From contig NZ_CP022464.2 in assembly GCF_002234575.2 (NCBI RefSeq), positions 1,674,001-1,738,000 on the forward strand: a DNA stretch of 64,000 nucleotides. Direction: 5' to 3'. The position numbers and the translations under genes are program-made. The notes beneath the pieces are model-generated. The model worked only from the letters and a program-made list of their open reading frames with translations. It made no database searches and was not told the DNA's origin. Positions 1 to 7,362 of this stretch are shown here, piece after piece; the stretch's first letter is position 1, and the number at the start of each line of letters is the position of its first letter. This DNA is from Enterocloster bolteae. Lineage in GTDB: Bacteria > Bacillota > Clostridia > Lachnospirales > Lachnospiraceae.

Positions 1-236
1 AGAAGACTCTGATGCTGGTGTTTGACGTTTTCATGCTGCTGTTTTTATTGATACTGATTGTTTACGGATTCCTGCTGGTATCCCAGAGCTGGAACCGTAC
101 CTTTAATACCCTGAAGATGAGCTATGCCTGGTGTACTCTGGCAGTACCGGTGGGCTCCCTGCTGATGTTTTTCAGCATGATTGGCAAGATGCTCGGTGAT
201 ATCAGGAAACCAATGAAAGAATGGGGGGTTAATTAA
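1..236 (+). CDS. TRAP transporter small permease DctQ, C-terminal part
   Basis: The gene is open to the left edge, so only about the last 78 codons are present. It codes for two hydrophobic segments (LLFLLILIVYGFLLV and WCTLAVPVGSLLMFF) joined by a short loop, ending in a basic tail. This is the usual end of DctQ, the four-helix small membrane subunit of TRAP (tripartite ATP-independent periplasmic) transporters. Its TAA stop overlaps the ATG of the DctM gene by one base, so the two are translationally coupled. The binding protein DctP presumably lies upstream, outside the window. The substrate cannot be told from this fragment. Confidence 0.85.
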   Translation, partial: KTLMLVFDVFMLLFLLILIVYGFLLVSQSWNRTFNTLKMSYAWCTLAVPVGSLLMFFSMIGKMLGDIRKPMKEWGVN

Positions 237-1525
237 TGTTAAGTGCTGTTGGATTTTTCTTAATACTCCTGTTCCTCGGAATGCCGGTGGCCTTTGCCAT
301 TGCAGTGTCCGGATTTTCCTTCTTCCTGATGAGGCCTGAGATTCCGTGGACGATTCTGGTGCAGAAATCCCTGTCCACCACCCAGTCCTTTACCATGCTT
401 GCGATTCCGCTGTTTATTTTTGCCGGCAACCTGATGAACAACACAGGTATCACATCACGTCTGGTAAAGCTGGCAAACGTGCTGACCGGCCATATGTACG
501 GTTCCATTGGACAGGTTTCCGTGGTTCTCTCAACCCTGATGGGCGGCGTATCCGGTTCCGCAGTTGCAGATGCAGCCATGGAATGCCGTATCCTTGGGCC
601 TGAGATGACAAAGAGAGGCTACGCGCCGGGCTGGGCCGCTGCAATCAACTGTCTGTCAGGACTGATTGTAGCCACGATTCCGCCTTCCATGGGCCTGATT
701 CTGTACGGCACTGTGGGTGAGGTTTCCATTGGCCGCCTGTTCGTAGCCGGATTCCTTCCAGGCATCATTATGTGTATCTTCATGATGATTGCCACATCCT
801 GGTCCGCGCGCCACTACGGATATCAGCCTGACCATGACAAGCCGTCACCTCCAGGGGTTATCATCAAGTCCTGTTTTGAGAGTATATGGGCGCTTATGTT
901 CCCAATCCTGCTGATTGTGCTGATTCGTTTCGGTGTCATGACCCCGTCGGAATCCGGTGCCTTTGCCGTATTCTACGCACTGTTCGTAGGTATCTTTATT
1001 TATAAGGAACTGAACCTAGAGAAGTTTAAGAAATGTATTGTGGACAGCGTAAAGGATTTATCCGTGATTACCATGATTCTGGCTTTCTCCGGCATATTCA
1101 GCTACGGCGTTGTATTTGACCAGCTGCCAAAGACCCTGACCACTTTGCTGGTAGGTCTGACCAGCAATAAATACGTGCTTCTGCTGCTGATTTTAATTAT
1201 GCTGACTGTGTTCGGTATGTTCATGGAGACAACGGTCATTACCCTGATCGTTACCCCCATACTGATTCCGATTATCACACAGTACGGAATTGACCCGGTT
1301 CACTTCGGCATCATCATGATGACCATTGTTACCATGGGCTGTTCCACGCCTCCTGTTGGAGTTGCGTTATACACCTGTTCCAATATCATGGACTGCTCGG
1401 TGCAGGAGACCACGAAGTATTCGCTGCCGTTGTTCATAGCTATTATGGCCACGCTGGCTATCTGCGTATTCTTCCCGGATCTGGTGCTGTTCCTGCCAAA
1501 TATGATTTATGGTACAAGTATGTAA
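236..1525 (+). CDS. dctM: TRAP transporter large permease DctM
   Basis: This 429-residue protein is hydrophobic throughout and carries DctM signatures such as LFIFAGNLMNNTGI, GGVSGSAVADAAM and the proline-rich IPPSMGLILYG segment. It is the sodium-coupled transport subunit that works with DctQ and an extracytoplasmic DctP protein to import acidic substrates. Length is normal for the family (about 425-430). The start at 236 overlaps the DctQ stop. It is the last gene of its operon, since a very strong hairpin terminator follows 12 bases after the stop. A paralogous DctPQM set lies at 56976-59866. The substrate is unknown. Confidence 0.95.
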   Translation: MLSAVGFFLILLFLGMPVAFAIAVSGFSFFLMRPEIPWTILVQKSLSTTQSFTMLAIPLFIFAGNLMNNTGITSRLVKLANVLTGHMYGSIGQVSVVLSTLMGGVSGSAVADAAMECRILGPEMTKRGYAPGWAAAINCLSGLIVATIPPSMGLILYGTVGEVSIGRLFVAGFLPGIIMCIFMMIATSWSARHYGYQPDHDKPSPPGVIIKSCFESIWALMFPILLIVLIRFGVMTPSESGAFAVFYALFVGIFIYKELNLEKFKKCIVDSVKDLSVITMILAFSGIFSYGVVFDQLPKTLTTLLVGLTSNKYVLLLLILIMLTVFGMFMETTVITLIVTPILIPIITQYGIDPVHFGIIMMTIVTMGCSTPPVGVALYTCSNIMDCSVQETTKYSLPLFIAIMATLAICVFFPDLVLFLPNMIYGTSM

Positions 1526-1537
1526 TCTGATTTTTAT

Positions 1538-1585
1538 AAAGCCCGGCAAGGGCTGCCTCTAAGGGGCAGCCCTTGCCGGGCTTTT
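1538..1585. terminator. rho-independent terminator after dctM, probably bidirectional
   Basis: A perfect 17-bp inverted repeat (1541-1557 with 1565-1581) with a 7-base loop is followed by TTTT on the + strand and preceded by AAA, so it also ends with T residues on the - strand. It can stop transcription from dctM and from the convergent arr gene. Confidence 0.93.
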
Positions 1586-1642
1586 AGGATGATTATTTTT
1601 TAAATCTGGGACAGACCCATAAACCGGCCCAAGGATAATATT

Positions 1643-2056
1643 TTATTCGACAGCTTTAATTCCCATCTCATCTAACTGTTTCAAATGATCGCGCATACCC
1701 TGCAATACTTCCGGTGAATGTCCTTTCCATCCCATAGCTTCAGCAACAATTTTTAACGGCTGGGTTGTTCGGTATGACTTTGTCGGGTTCCCGGGAAATT
1801 TCTTATCCGTTACATTTGGGTCGTCTTCAAATTCTCCCGTTGGCTCCACAACAAAAATCCGCTGCTTTCCATCTCCCGAAGCCAGCTCTGCTCCCCAGAT
1901 GGCAGCGTCCAAGGTCCCTGTAAAATAAACATAGTTGGCAACCCTGTTTTCATCATAATTAGATAAATACCCCGGCACCAACAGATCCCCCACGCTTAAA
2001 TCCGCTCTGGTTCCATGAAAAAACGTGCCGGGACTAAATATAACTGAATTGCTCAT
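1643..2056 (-). CDS. arr: rifampin ADP-ribosyltransferase (Arr)
   Basis: The 137-residue product has the whole Arr signature: FFHGTRADLSVGDLL at the N-terminus, NYVYFTGTLDAAIWGAELA in the middle, VVEPTGEFEDDPN and a KSYRT segment near the end. Arr enzymes transfer ADP-ribose from NAD to the C23 hydroxyl of rifamycins and so inactivate the antibiotic in the cytoplasm. The start at 2056 is chosen because GAGGAGG lies eight to nine bases upstream and because the family is 136-150 residues long. The frame stays open for 45 more codons upstream (to 2191), but those look like the tail of another gene. The gene stands alone, in an AT-richer stretch than its flanks, which fits acquisition by transfer. 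Confidence 0.93.
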   Translation of the reverse strand: MSNSVIFSPGTFFHGTRADLSVGDLLVPGYLSNYDENRVANYVYFTGTLDAAIWGAELASGDGKQRIFVVEPTGEFEDDPNVTDKKFPGNPTKSYRTTQPLKIVAEAMGWKGHSPEVLQGMRDHLKQLDEMGIKAVE

Positions 2057-2191
2057 GCAAAACCTCCTCAAAATATAAATTATTTTCAAGCGTTCAACAA
2101 AACCGCAGCGCTGCAAAATGCGTTTACTATTAGGAATATCCTTAAAATCGGCAGAGCCAGCCACAGCCCGGTCACGATTGCGGATTAGGAA
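2057..2191 (-). pseudogene. possible remnant of a GNAT acetyltransferase C-terminus
   Basis: The frame that runs into arr translates upstream of the arr start as a segment with FKDIPNSKRILQRCGFVE. This matches the usual end of GNAT N-acetyltransferases (N-x-x-S-x-x-I/V-L-x-K/R-C-G-F). Only about 45 codons remain, bounded upstream by a TGA at 2192-2194, and there is no start codon with a ribosome binding site. It is read as a decayed gene fragment on which arr landed, or a deletion join. The match is by eye and short, so a chance resemblance is possible. Confidence 0.38.
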
Positions 2192-2351
2192 TCAAAAGCT
2201 ATTCCATAAGTAATCGTTAGGATTCTTTTCTGTTTTTTCTAATTGTCCTTTTACCATTTTGAGAAAAAGCCCCTCCATTGGCTCTGCCGGATAAGAACAG
2301 TTTAAGTCTTTCTCCAGGTTTGGTATGTCCTCCACCTTATCCGCCAAAGGC

Positions 2352-2435
2352 GGATATTCGTGTTTCTTATGTTCTGAATTTTAATGTGGGTTCTGTCTGG
2401 TGCCTTTATCTATTCTCATATTGTGCCCCAAGGTT
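2352..2435. repeat. imperfect direct repeat, copy 1
   Basis: This stretch shares the blocks AATTTTAATG, TCTGTC and CATATTGTGCC in the same order and spacing with 2605-2686. Identity is roughly 70 percent by eye. Read on the - strand, both copies end an open frame at the same place (AQY-x-x-R-stop), which hints that two related gene tails were once present. Confidence 0.55.
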
Positions 2436-2604
2436 AGATGGCTTGTTTGAATAAATAATTAGAGCTAATAAGACTCAGATAACGAAAGAAATATACATAC
2501 AAAAATGTAATAAGTGGTCATAAATGTGGAACACCGCAAAGCGTATATTACGTTGCCCTGGCTGCCGCTGTTCTTTTTAAGAATAACAATCATTCCCTGA
2601 TGGG

Positions 2605-2686
2605 TATATTCCTGTTCTTTATACTCTAAATTTTAATGAGGAATCTGTCAAGTTGTTTCATCTAATCTTATATTGTGCCTCAGGTT
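2605..2686. repeat. imperfect direct repeat, copy 2
   Basis: Second copy of the repeat at 2352-2435, about 250 bases away, in the same orientation. It shares the AAATTTTAATG and TATTGTGCCTCAGG blocks. It is too short and too diverged to call an insertion sequence end. Confidence 0.55.
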
Positions 2687-2787
2687 TTTATGAAATCAGG
2701 GTGGGAGTCAGGCAGGATTTTGGTCAGAACATGACCTGTAAACATTTTACAGCATAAACTGGAAAGCGTCGTTAAATACACTGTTCA

Positions 2788-3006
2788 TCAGCCTTCCCGC
2801 TGTGCCTGTTTCCGCTGTGCCCGTTCCTGCAGCAGCCGTTCTTTGGCTTCGGCTGTTGTTTCGCCTTCTTTTGCAAGATAGGTTTCTACAAAGGTATCTT
2901 CAATTTTGATGTATCTGTCTACTACACCGTGCTCAATGTTGAAAAAGACTTCCGTAAGTGCTTCAGCGATTTTTTCATTTGTTTTTACAAGTTTTGATGT
3001 TGCCAT
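2788..3006 (-). CDS. small conserved hypothetical protein
   Basis: This 72-residue, highly charged and probably helical protein has no membrane segment. Its sequence (starts MATSKLVKTNEKIAE, contains IEHGVVDRYIKIEDTFVETYL, ends in a Glu/Arg/Gln-rich helix) resembles a small family I have seen often in Clostridia next to efflux or TetR genes, with no known function. The I-E-x-x-x-V-x-x-Y pattern occurs twice. AAAGGA lies upstream of the start. It follows the 123-residue membrane protein gene on the same strand, 103 bases away, so the two may be co-transcribed. Confidence 0.75.
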   Translation of the reverse strand: MATSKLVKTNEKIAEALTEVFFNIEHGVVDRYIKIEDTFVETYLAKEGETTAEAKERLLQERAQRKQAQREG

Positions 3007-3109
3007 AAATTATTATCCTTTCTTTTCATATTTCTCTGCCATACAAATCTGCAGTAATTAAGAGTACAAATGATTAAGAGCAATAGCGGGGGAATTATCC
3101 GGCCTGATT

Positions 3110-3481
3110 TCATTCTTTTATGCCTATAGCCAGTGGAATTAAGCAAAGCAGAATTACAATTCCGGCAAGGCCAATTACAATCCCGGCAGTCATTTTACCC
3201 CATATCATGCTAAAGCACATCCCAACTCCAAACGCCATTGCACCGGCAATTCCTATCACAATTGACAAGATCACCTTTCCTGAAAATCGGACAGGCTCTT
3301 TATGCTCCATTCTTCTCCATATAAGCACTGTAATCAAAGCCAGCGCCAGACCAGCACTTCCTAAGGCAAGCCCTGGTTTGAAAGCCCCCCACTCCGGGAT
3401 AAGAGCCATACACATGCCGAGAGCGAACAGCACCCCGCTTACGGTTCCTGATATCATTGCGGCAAAACTACTTTTTTTCAT
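3110..3481 (-). CDS. four-helix membrane protein of unknown function
   Basis: The product is 123 residues with four clear hydrophobic segments (SGTVSGVLFALGMCMALI, LALGSAGLALALITVLI, VILSIVIGIAGAMAFGVGM and MTAGIVIGLAGIVILLCLIPLAI). The start at 3481 follows AAAGGAGG at good spacing; a longer open frame to 3574 has no such site. The gene is divergent from a TetR regulator at 3608, the usual arrangement for a regulator that controls its neighbour. It may take part in efflux or envelope stress, but no family function is recognised. Confidence 0.8.
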   Translation of the reverse strand: MKKSSFAAMISGTVSGVLFALGMCMALIPEWGAFKPGLALGSAGLALALITVLIWRRMEHKEPVRFSGKVILSIVIGIAGAMAFGVGMCFSMIWGKMTAGIVIGLAGIVILLCLIPLAIGIKE

Positions 3482-3510
3482 GTAAAGTACCTCCTTTATT
3501 TTTATTAAAT

Positions 3511-3591
3511 CAACGCTTGTTGGTTTAATCTGGATATAGTATAATGCATTTATAAAACAAAAAACAATCACCAATAACGGGACAAGTGTTG
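3511..3591. promoter_or_regulatory. inverted operator-like pair between membrane protein gene and tetR
   Basis: CAACGCTTGT at 3511-3520 recurs on the opposite strand as CAACACTTGT (3591-3582), nine of ten bases alike. The left site is itself a dyad (CAAC-N4-GTTG, 3511-3522). The two sites flank the promoter of the membrane protein gene and the start of tetR, where TetR-family operators normally sit. Confidence 0.4.
3538..3567 (-). promoter_or_regulatory. promoter of the membrane protein gene
   Basis: On the - strand TTGTTT (3567-3562) and TATACT (3543-3538) are separated by 18 bases. This fits a housekeeping sigma promoter placed about 57 bases before the start at 3481, between the two candidate operator sites. 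Confidence 0.5.
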
Positions 3592-3607
3592 AGATAAAGG
3601 GGATTTT

Positions 3608-4162
3608 ATGAATACACCCAATAACAAACGGAAGAAAGAGTCCATTGAACGGATTGAAAAGGTTTTTATCAGTTTGCTTCAGACTAACGAGCTAAATGAA
3701 ATCAGTGTATCGGATATTTGTAAGCTGGCCGGATTAAACCGCACGACTTTTTATGCAAATTATACGGATATTTACGGATTGGCTGACTCTATACGGGACA
3801 AGCTGGAACATAACTTATCTGACTTGTACCAAAATGAAATCACCCGGGGATTCAACAGTAACGATTATCTTAAATTGTTCCGCCACATAAAGGATAACCA
3901 GATATTCTATAAGACCTATTTCAAACTGGGGTATGACGACAGCTATAAGATTATTACTTACGATATTAACCTTGCACGGCAGCATTTTGAGAATCGTTTT
4001 ATTGAATACCATATGGAATTTTTTAAAAGCGGAATCACAAAAATTATCAAATTATGGCTTCAAAACGGCTGCAAAGAAAGCCCGGAAGATATGTATGAAA
4101 TCATAAAAAGCGAATATCAGGGGCGTGCGGATAGCGGGAAAGAATGTTCAGACACACTCTGA
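3608..4162 (+). CDS. TetR/AcrR family transcriptional regulator
   Basis: The 184-residue protein has an N-terminal TetR helix-turn-helix (about residues 8-55) with the core ISVSDICKLAGLNRTTFYANY, where the second helix contacts DNA. The C-terminal helical ligand and dimer domain has no recognisable ligand pocket; its general shape resembles TetR members with a DhaS-like C-terminal domain. AAAGGGGA precedes the start. It is divergent from the four-helix membrane protein gene, its most likely target. Confidence 0.88.
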   Translation: MNTPNNKRKKESIERIEKVFISLLQTNELNEISVSDICKLAGLNRTTFYANYTDIYGLADSIRDKLEHNLSDLYQNEITRGFNSNDYLKLFRHIKDNQIFYKTYFKLGYDDSYKIITYDINLARQHFENRFIEYHMEFFKSGITKIIKLWLQNGCKESPEDMYEIIKSEYQGRADSGKECSDTL

Positions 4163-4308
4163 CATCATCCGCCTGCATTGTTGGATGTGCATAAAATATC
4201 TGCAGGAAGATTGGCCGCATTAGATATTGATTTCCTTTTAAATGACTGTTATATTGTTAGAGTATCAATTGTTCTTTGAAAAAATCATATCTATATCGCT
4301 GTTTAAAA

Positions 4309-4414
4309 CATAGCTGGGACCACGGGCATACGTTTAGTATCACGGATACTGAATCCGTATGGATGCATCGTGGACACCCGTGCCGCCGGCAGTATACCAG
4401 TCATATAGTCTATG
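4309..4414 (+). ncRNA. strongly structured leader, riboswitch candidate
   Basis: The leader folds around one long hairpin. CATACG...AGTATC (4327-4341) pairs with GATACT...CGTATG (4345-4361), about 15 bp with a 3-base loop and a 2-base bulge. Below it CCACG (4320-4324) can pair with CGTGG (4369-4373), or CACGGG (4321-4326) with CCCGTG (4377-4382); these are mutually exclusive. CTGG/CCAG (4314-4317, 4397-4400) and CATAG/CTATG (4309-4313, 4410-4414) close the element. It ends 27 bases before the ribosome binding site of the deaminase-like gene. I could not match it to a known riboswitch class, and transcription of the region is assumed. Confidence 0.45.
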
Positions 4415-4453
4415 AAGCAAAGATTGTTTATGAATTTACATCAGGAGGTAATC

Positions 4454-5863
4454 ATGAAAGGAACCTTACTCGTAAAGAACGTTAAGCATCTTGTTACATG
4501 TGACGGGGATGACAGACTGCTTGACGGTGTGGATGTGTTCATCCGGGACGGAGTCATTGCCGGAATCGGACAGGAAGCAGGAACACTGGAATCAGGAACA
4601 CTGGAATCAGGAACAGCGGAGGATGTGATTGACGCATCTAATATGGTGATGTATCCCGGACTTATCAATACACACCATCATTTATATCAGACGTTCAGCC
4701 GCAATTTACCGCAGGTACAGAACATGGAGTTATTTCCATGGCTGAAAACATTATATGAGATATGGAAGCACGTGGATGAGGACGTGGTCTGTTACAGTGC
4801 GCTTACAGGCATGGGAGAGCTGTTGAAAACAGGCTGCACCACCTGTCTGGACCACCACTATGTGTTTCCCGGGTCAGCCGGGGACGGGCTGCTGGACGCC
4901 CAGTTCGGGGCAGCGGATGCCCTGGGAATCCGTTTCCATGCCACCAGAGGGAGTATGGATTTGAGCGTGAAGGACGGCGGGCTGCCTCCGGACAGCGTGG
5001 TGCAGACCGTGGACCAGATTCTGAAGGATTCAGAACGGGCCGTGAAGAAATTTCACGACAAAAGCAGGTATTCCATGCACCAGGTGGCGTTGGCGCCCTG
5101 CTCCCCTTTCAGTGTGACTGGGACGCTTTTAAAGGAATCGGCACAGCTGGCCAGAGAGCTGGGAGTCAGGCTCCACACCCATCTGGCTGAGACAAAGGAC
5201 GAGGAGCGGTTCACAACGGAGCGTTTCGGGATGCGGCCCCTGGAGTATATGGAGAGCCTGGGATGGATGGGGGAGGATGTGTGGTTTGCCCATGGAATCC
5301 ATTTCACTGAGGATGAACTGAAACGGCTGGCTGAGACCGGGACCGGGGTAGCACATTGCCCTATATCCAACATGAAGTTATCTTCCGGCGTTGCGCTGGT
5401 GCCTAAGATGCTGGAGCTTGGAGTGCCCCTGGGGCTGGCTGTGGACGGTTCTGCCAGCAATGACGGCTCCAACCTTCTGGAGGAGATGCGGGTGGCCTAT
5501 CTGCTTCACCGGCTCTGGTGGAGCCGGCAGGCGCCGTCTGCTTATGACATCCTGAAGATAGCGACCAGGGGAAGCGCCCGCGTGCTGGGAAGGGATGACC
5601 TGGGACAGATAGCAGTGGGAATGGCGGCAGACTTTTTCCTGGTGGACATGAACCGGATGGAACTGACCGGCGCCCAGTTTGACCCCAAATCCATGCTGTG
5701 TACCGTAGGGCTTAAGGGCAGTGTGGATTACACGGTGGTGAACGGGGAAATCGTTGTAAAGGAGGGAAGGCTGGTCCGCGTGGACGAGGAGCGGACCGTG
5801 GAAAAGGCCAACCTGGCGGTAAAAGAATATATGGGGCATTCGTCATGTTCTGTACCGCTGTAA
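4454..5863 (+). CDS. amidohydrolase, 8-oxoguanine deaminase / SsnA-like
   Basis: This 469-residue cytosolic metal-dependent hydrolase has the amidohydrolase barrel motifs in order: PGLINTHHHLYQTFSRNL (metal-binding HxH), THLAETKDEE, FAHGIHF and VDGSASNDGS (metal-binding Asp). The His-Leu-Tyr-Gln segment and the N-L-P-x-x-Q insert resemble 8-oxoguanine deaminases and hydroxyatrazine-type aminohydrolases, which release ammonia from purine or triazine rings; SsnA-like enzymes are the other option. The start at 4454 follows AGGAGG. A 15-bp tandem repeat near the start codes for repeated GTLES. The gene stands alone behind a structured leader and ends at a terminator, so regulation by that leader is plausible. 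Confidence 0.85.
   Translation: MKGTLLVKNVKHLVTCDGDDRLLDGVDVFIRDGVIAGIGQEAGTLESGTLESGTAEDVIDASNMVMYPGLINTHHHLYQTFSRNLPQVQNMELFPWLKTLYEIWKHVDEDVVCYSALTGMGELLKTGCTTCLDHHYVFPGSAGDGLLDAQFGAADALGIRFHATRGSMDLSVKDGGLPPDSVVQTVDQILKDSERAVKKFHDKSRYSMHQVALAPCSPFSVTGTLLKESAQLARELGVRLHTHLAETKDEERFTTERFGMRPLEYMESLGWMGEDVWFAHGIHFTEDELKRLAETGTGVAHCPISNMKLSSGVALVPKMLELGVPLGLAVDGSASNDGSNLLEEMRVAYLLHRLWWSRQAPSAYDILKIATRGSARVLGRDDLGQIAVGMAADFFLVDMNRMELTGAQFDPKSMLCTVGLKGSVDYTVVNGEIVVKEGRLVRVDEERTVEKANLAVKEYMGHSSCSVPL
4579..4615 (+). repeat. 15-bp coding tandem repeat
   Basis: Two full copies and part of a third of a 15-bp unit (AGGAACACTGGAATC) add repeated Gly-Thr-Leu-Glu-Ser in a surface loop before the first metal-binding motif. 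The copies are identical, which suggests recent slippage. Confidence 0.8.
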
Positions 5864-5945
5864 GCGGAAGGGAAACTGGTGTGTTGTAAAGCCGTCTGAA
5901 TGAAACAGAGAGACGGCAATGGAGACGGATTGACAGGCTGTACAT

Positions 5946-5984
5946 AAGGAGCTGCGTTTATTGAACCGCGCGGCTCCTTTTTTT
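5946..5984 (+). terminator. terminator after the amidohydrolase gene
   Basis: AAGGAGC (5946-5952) pairs with GCTCCTT (5973-5979), with further GC pairs inside, and is followed by a run of seven T residues. It lies about 85 bases after the stop. Confidence 0.8.
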
Positions 5985-6117
5985 GCGTACCGGCAAGGAT
6001 TCTGCTTCTCCTGTTTTTTCACAGTATTTTCAAACTTATTAAAGGTTGGCTAAAGGTTTCAACGTTATGATAACTGGTAGAAAATACAGATGCCCCATTG
6101 GGCAAAAGGAGGAAATT

Positions 6118-7326
6118 ATGGAGGAAGCAATGGTAATCAGAAGGGATGGAACAGGTAAGCGTTTTGGGGTTCTGGCCGTCCTTATGGCGGCCGTATTCCT
6201 GGTATTCATGGGTACGCATACGGTTTACGGAGCCGGCGGTCTGGACCTGAATACGGACTATCCGGGAATATCGGTAAAGCCGGGAGACAGCCTGAATATT
6301 CCTGTCACACTGGAGAACTACACAGGGGCCAGTCTGAATGCGGATTTGGAGATCACTGCCATGCCTGAGGGATGGGAGGGATATCTCCAGGGCGGCAGCT
6401 ATCAGGTGAGCCGCGTCCATGTAAAGAACGGAGAAGAGGGAGCCCAGGTGACCCTTCATGTGACGGTTCCAAAGGAGCTGACAGAGGGGACTTACACGGT
6501 GGAGGTAAAGGCGTCTGCGGGCGGGGGTCTCACAGCCAGTCTGCCCGTCTCGTTTATGGTAAATGAGATGAATGCGGGAAAGGGAAGCTTTACCTCGGAA
6601 TACCCCCAGCAGGAGGGAACCACGGGGACCAGTTTCTCTTTCAGCACCACACTGATTAACAATGGACTTAAGACGCAGTCCTACAGCTTATCATCCAATG
6701 CACCCTCCGGCTGGGGTGTAAGCTTTACCCCCACCGGTGAGACAGCCAAGGTGGCTGCCCTGGAGGTGGAGTCCGGCGCCAGCAAGGGTATGACAGTGTC
6801 GGTGACGCCGCCTGAGGGGGTTGCGGCAGGGGAATATGACATATCCTGCAGTGCTGTATCGGCGGAGGAGACCCTTGACACCAGCCTGAAGGTGGTTATT
6901 ACAGGCAGCTACGGCCTTAAGGTTTCCACCCCGGACGGCCGCCTGAGCTTTGACGCCTATGCAGGGAGGTCTTCGGATGTGACGCTTAACATTACCAATA
7001 CAGGCAACGTGGATCTGGAGAATGTGACGCTTAACTCATCCCTGCCCACCGGCTGGACCGTGACCTACAATACGGAGAACAACATGATCCCGTCCATTCC
7101 CGCAGGAAGCACCACAGAAGTTATTGCCCATGTAAAGCCTTCTTCGGAAGCAATCACAGGGGACTATGTGAACACGTTTACGGCATCCTGCGAGCAGACC
7201 CAGTCAAACGCTGATTTCAGGGTATCGGTTAAGACCACGACAATCTGGGGTGTGGTGGCAGTTGTCATCATCCTGTGTACGGCCGGAGGCCTGGGCTATG
7301 TGTTCCGCAAATACGGCAGAAGGTAG
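6118..7326 (+). CDS. exported NEW3-domain protein, membrane-anchored
   Basis: The 402-residue protein has an N-terminal signal or anchor segment (FGVLAVLMAAVFLVFMGTHTVYG, residues about 14-37), then about 330 residues of beta-rich sequence with three NEW3-like repeats (each with a G-x-S/T-x-x-x-P/V-T-L-x-N core and a P-x-G-W segment: MPEGWEG, APSGWGV, LPTGWTV). A C-terminal helix (WGVVAVVIILCTAGGLGYVF) and basic tail follow. It should sit on the outer face of the membrane. NEW3-like proteins are often encoded beside ABC-2 exporters, as here, and may act as their extracytoplasmic partner; that is inference. The start at 6118 follows AAAGGAGG. Confidence 0.82.
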   Translation: MEEAMVIRRDGTGKRFGVLAVLMAAVFLVFMGTHTVYGAGGLDLNTDYPGISVKPGDSLNIPVTLENYTGASLNADLEITAMPEGWEGYLQGGSYQVSRVHVKNGEEGAQVTLHVTVPKELTEGTYTVEVKASAGGGLTASLPVSFMVNEMNAGKGSFTSEYPQQEGTTGTSFSFSTTLINNGLKTQSYSLSSNAPSGWGVSFTPTGETAKVAALEVESGASKGMTVSVTPPEGVAAGEYDISCSAVSAEETLDTSLKVVITGSYGLKVSTPDGRLSFDAYAGRSSDVTLNITNTGNVDLENVTLNSSLPTGWTVTYNTENNMIPSIPAGSTTEVIAHVKPSSEAITGDYVNTFTASCEQTQSNADFRVSVKTTTIWGVVAVVIILCTAGGLGYVFRKYGRR

Positions 7327-7362
7327 CTTGTATGGATAGTTGGCTGGAAAGGGGTCATTGTT

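Larger units (their letters stand above)
2165..2787. other. gene-free, AT-rich stretch with decayed coding sequence
   Basis: No intact gene was found in these 620 bases. On the - strand from about 2372 to 2192 there is a stop-free run of some 60 codons with coding-like composition (contains KVEDIPNLEKDLNC and MEGLFLKMVKGQL, ends YLWNSF-stop) but no plausible start, so it may be a 3' gene remnant. Two copies of an imperfect direct repeat of about 83 bp lie at 2352-2435 and 2605-2686. Composition is clearly lower in GC than the operons on both sides, which suggests an old insertion or deletion hot spot. Confidence 0.5.

Noticed and set aside
2056..2164. A 173-residue version of Arr starting at 2164
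   Set aside because: Arr proteins are about 140 residues; the added part resembles another family and a proper ribosome binding site lies before 2056.
3120..3485. 121-codon + strand frame opposite the four-helix membrane protein
   Set aside because: It is the complement of a hydrophobic coding sequence; the - strand frame has a strong ribosome binding site and proper helices.
4309..4414. Identification as a purine, ZTP or ykkC riboswitch
   Set aside because: The conserved bases of these classes could not be placed, although a CCGCCGG segment near the 3' end recalls ZTP. It is kept only as an unclassified structured leader.
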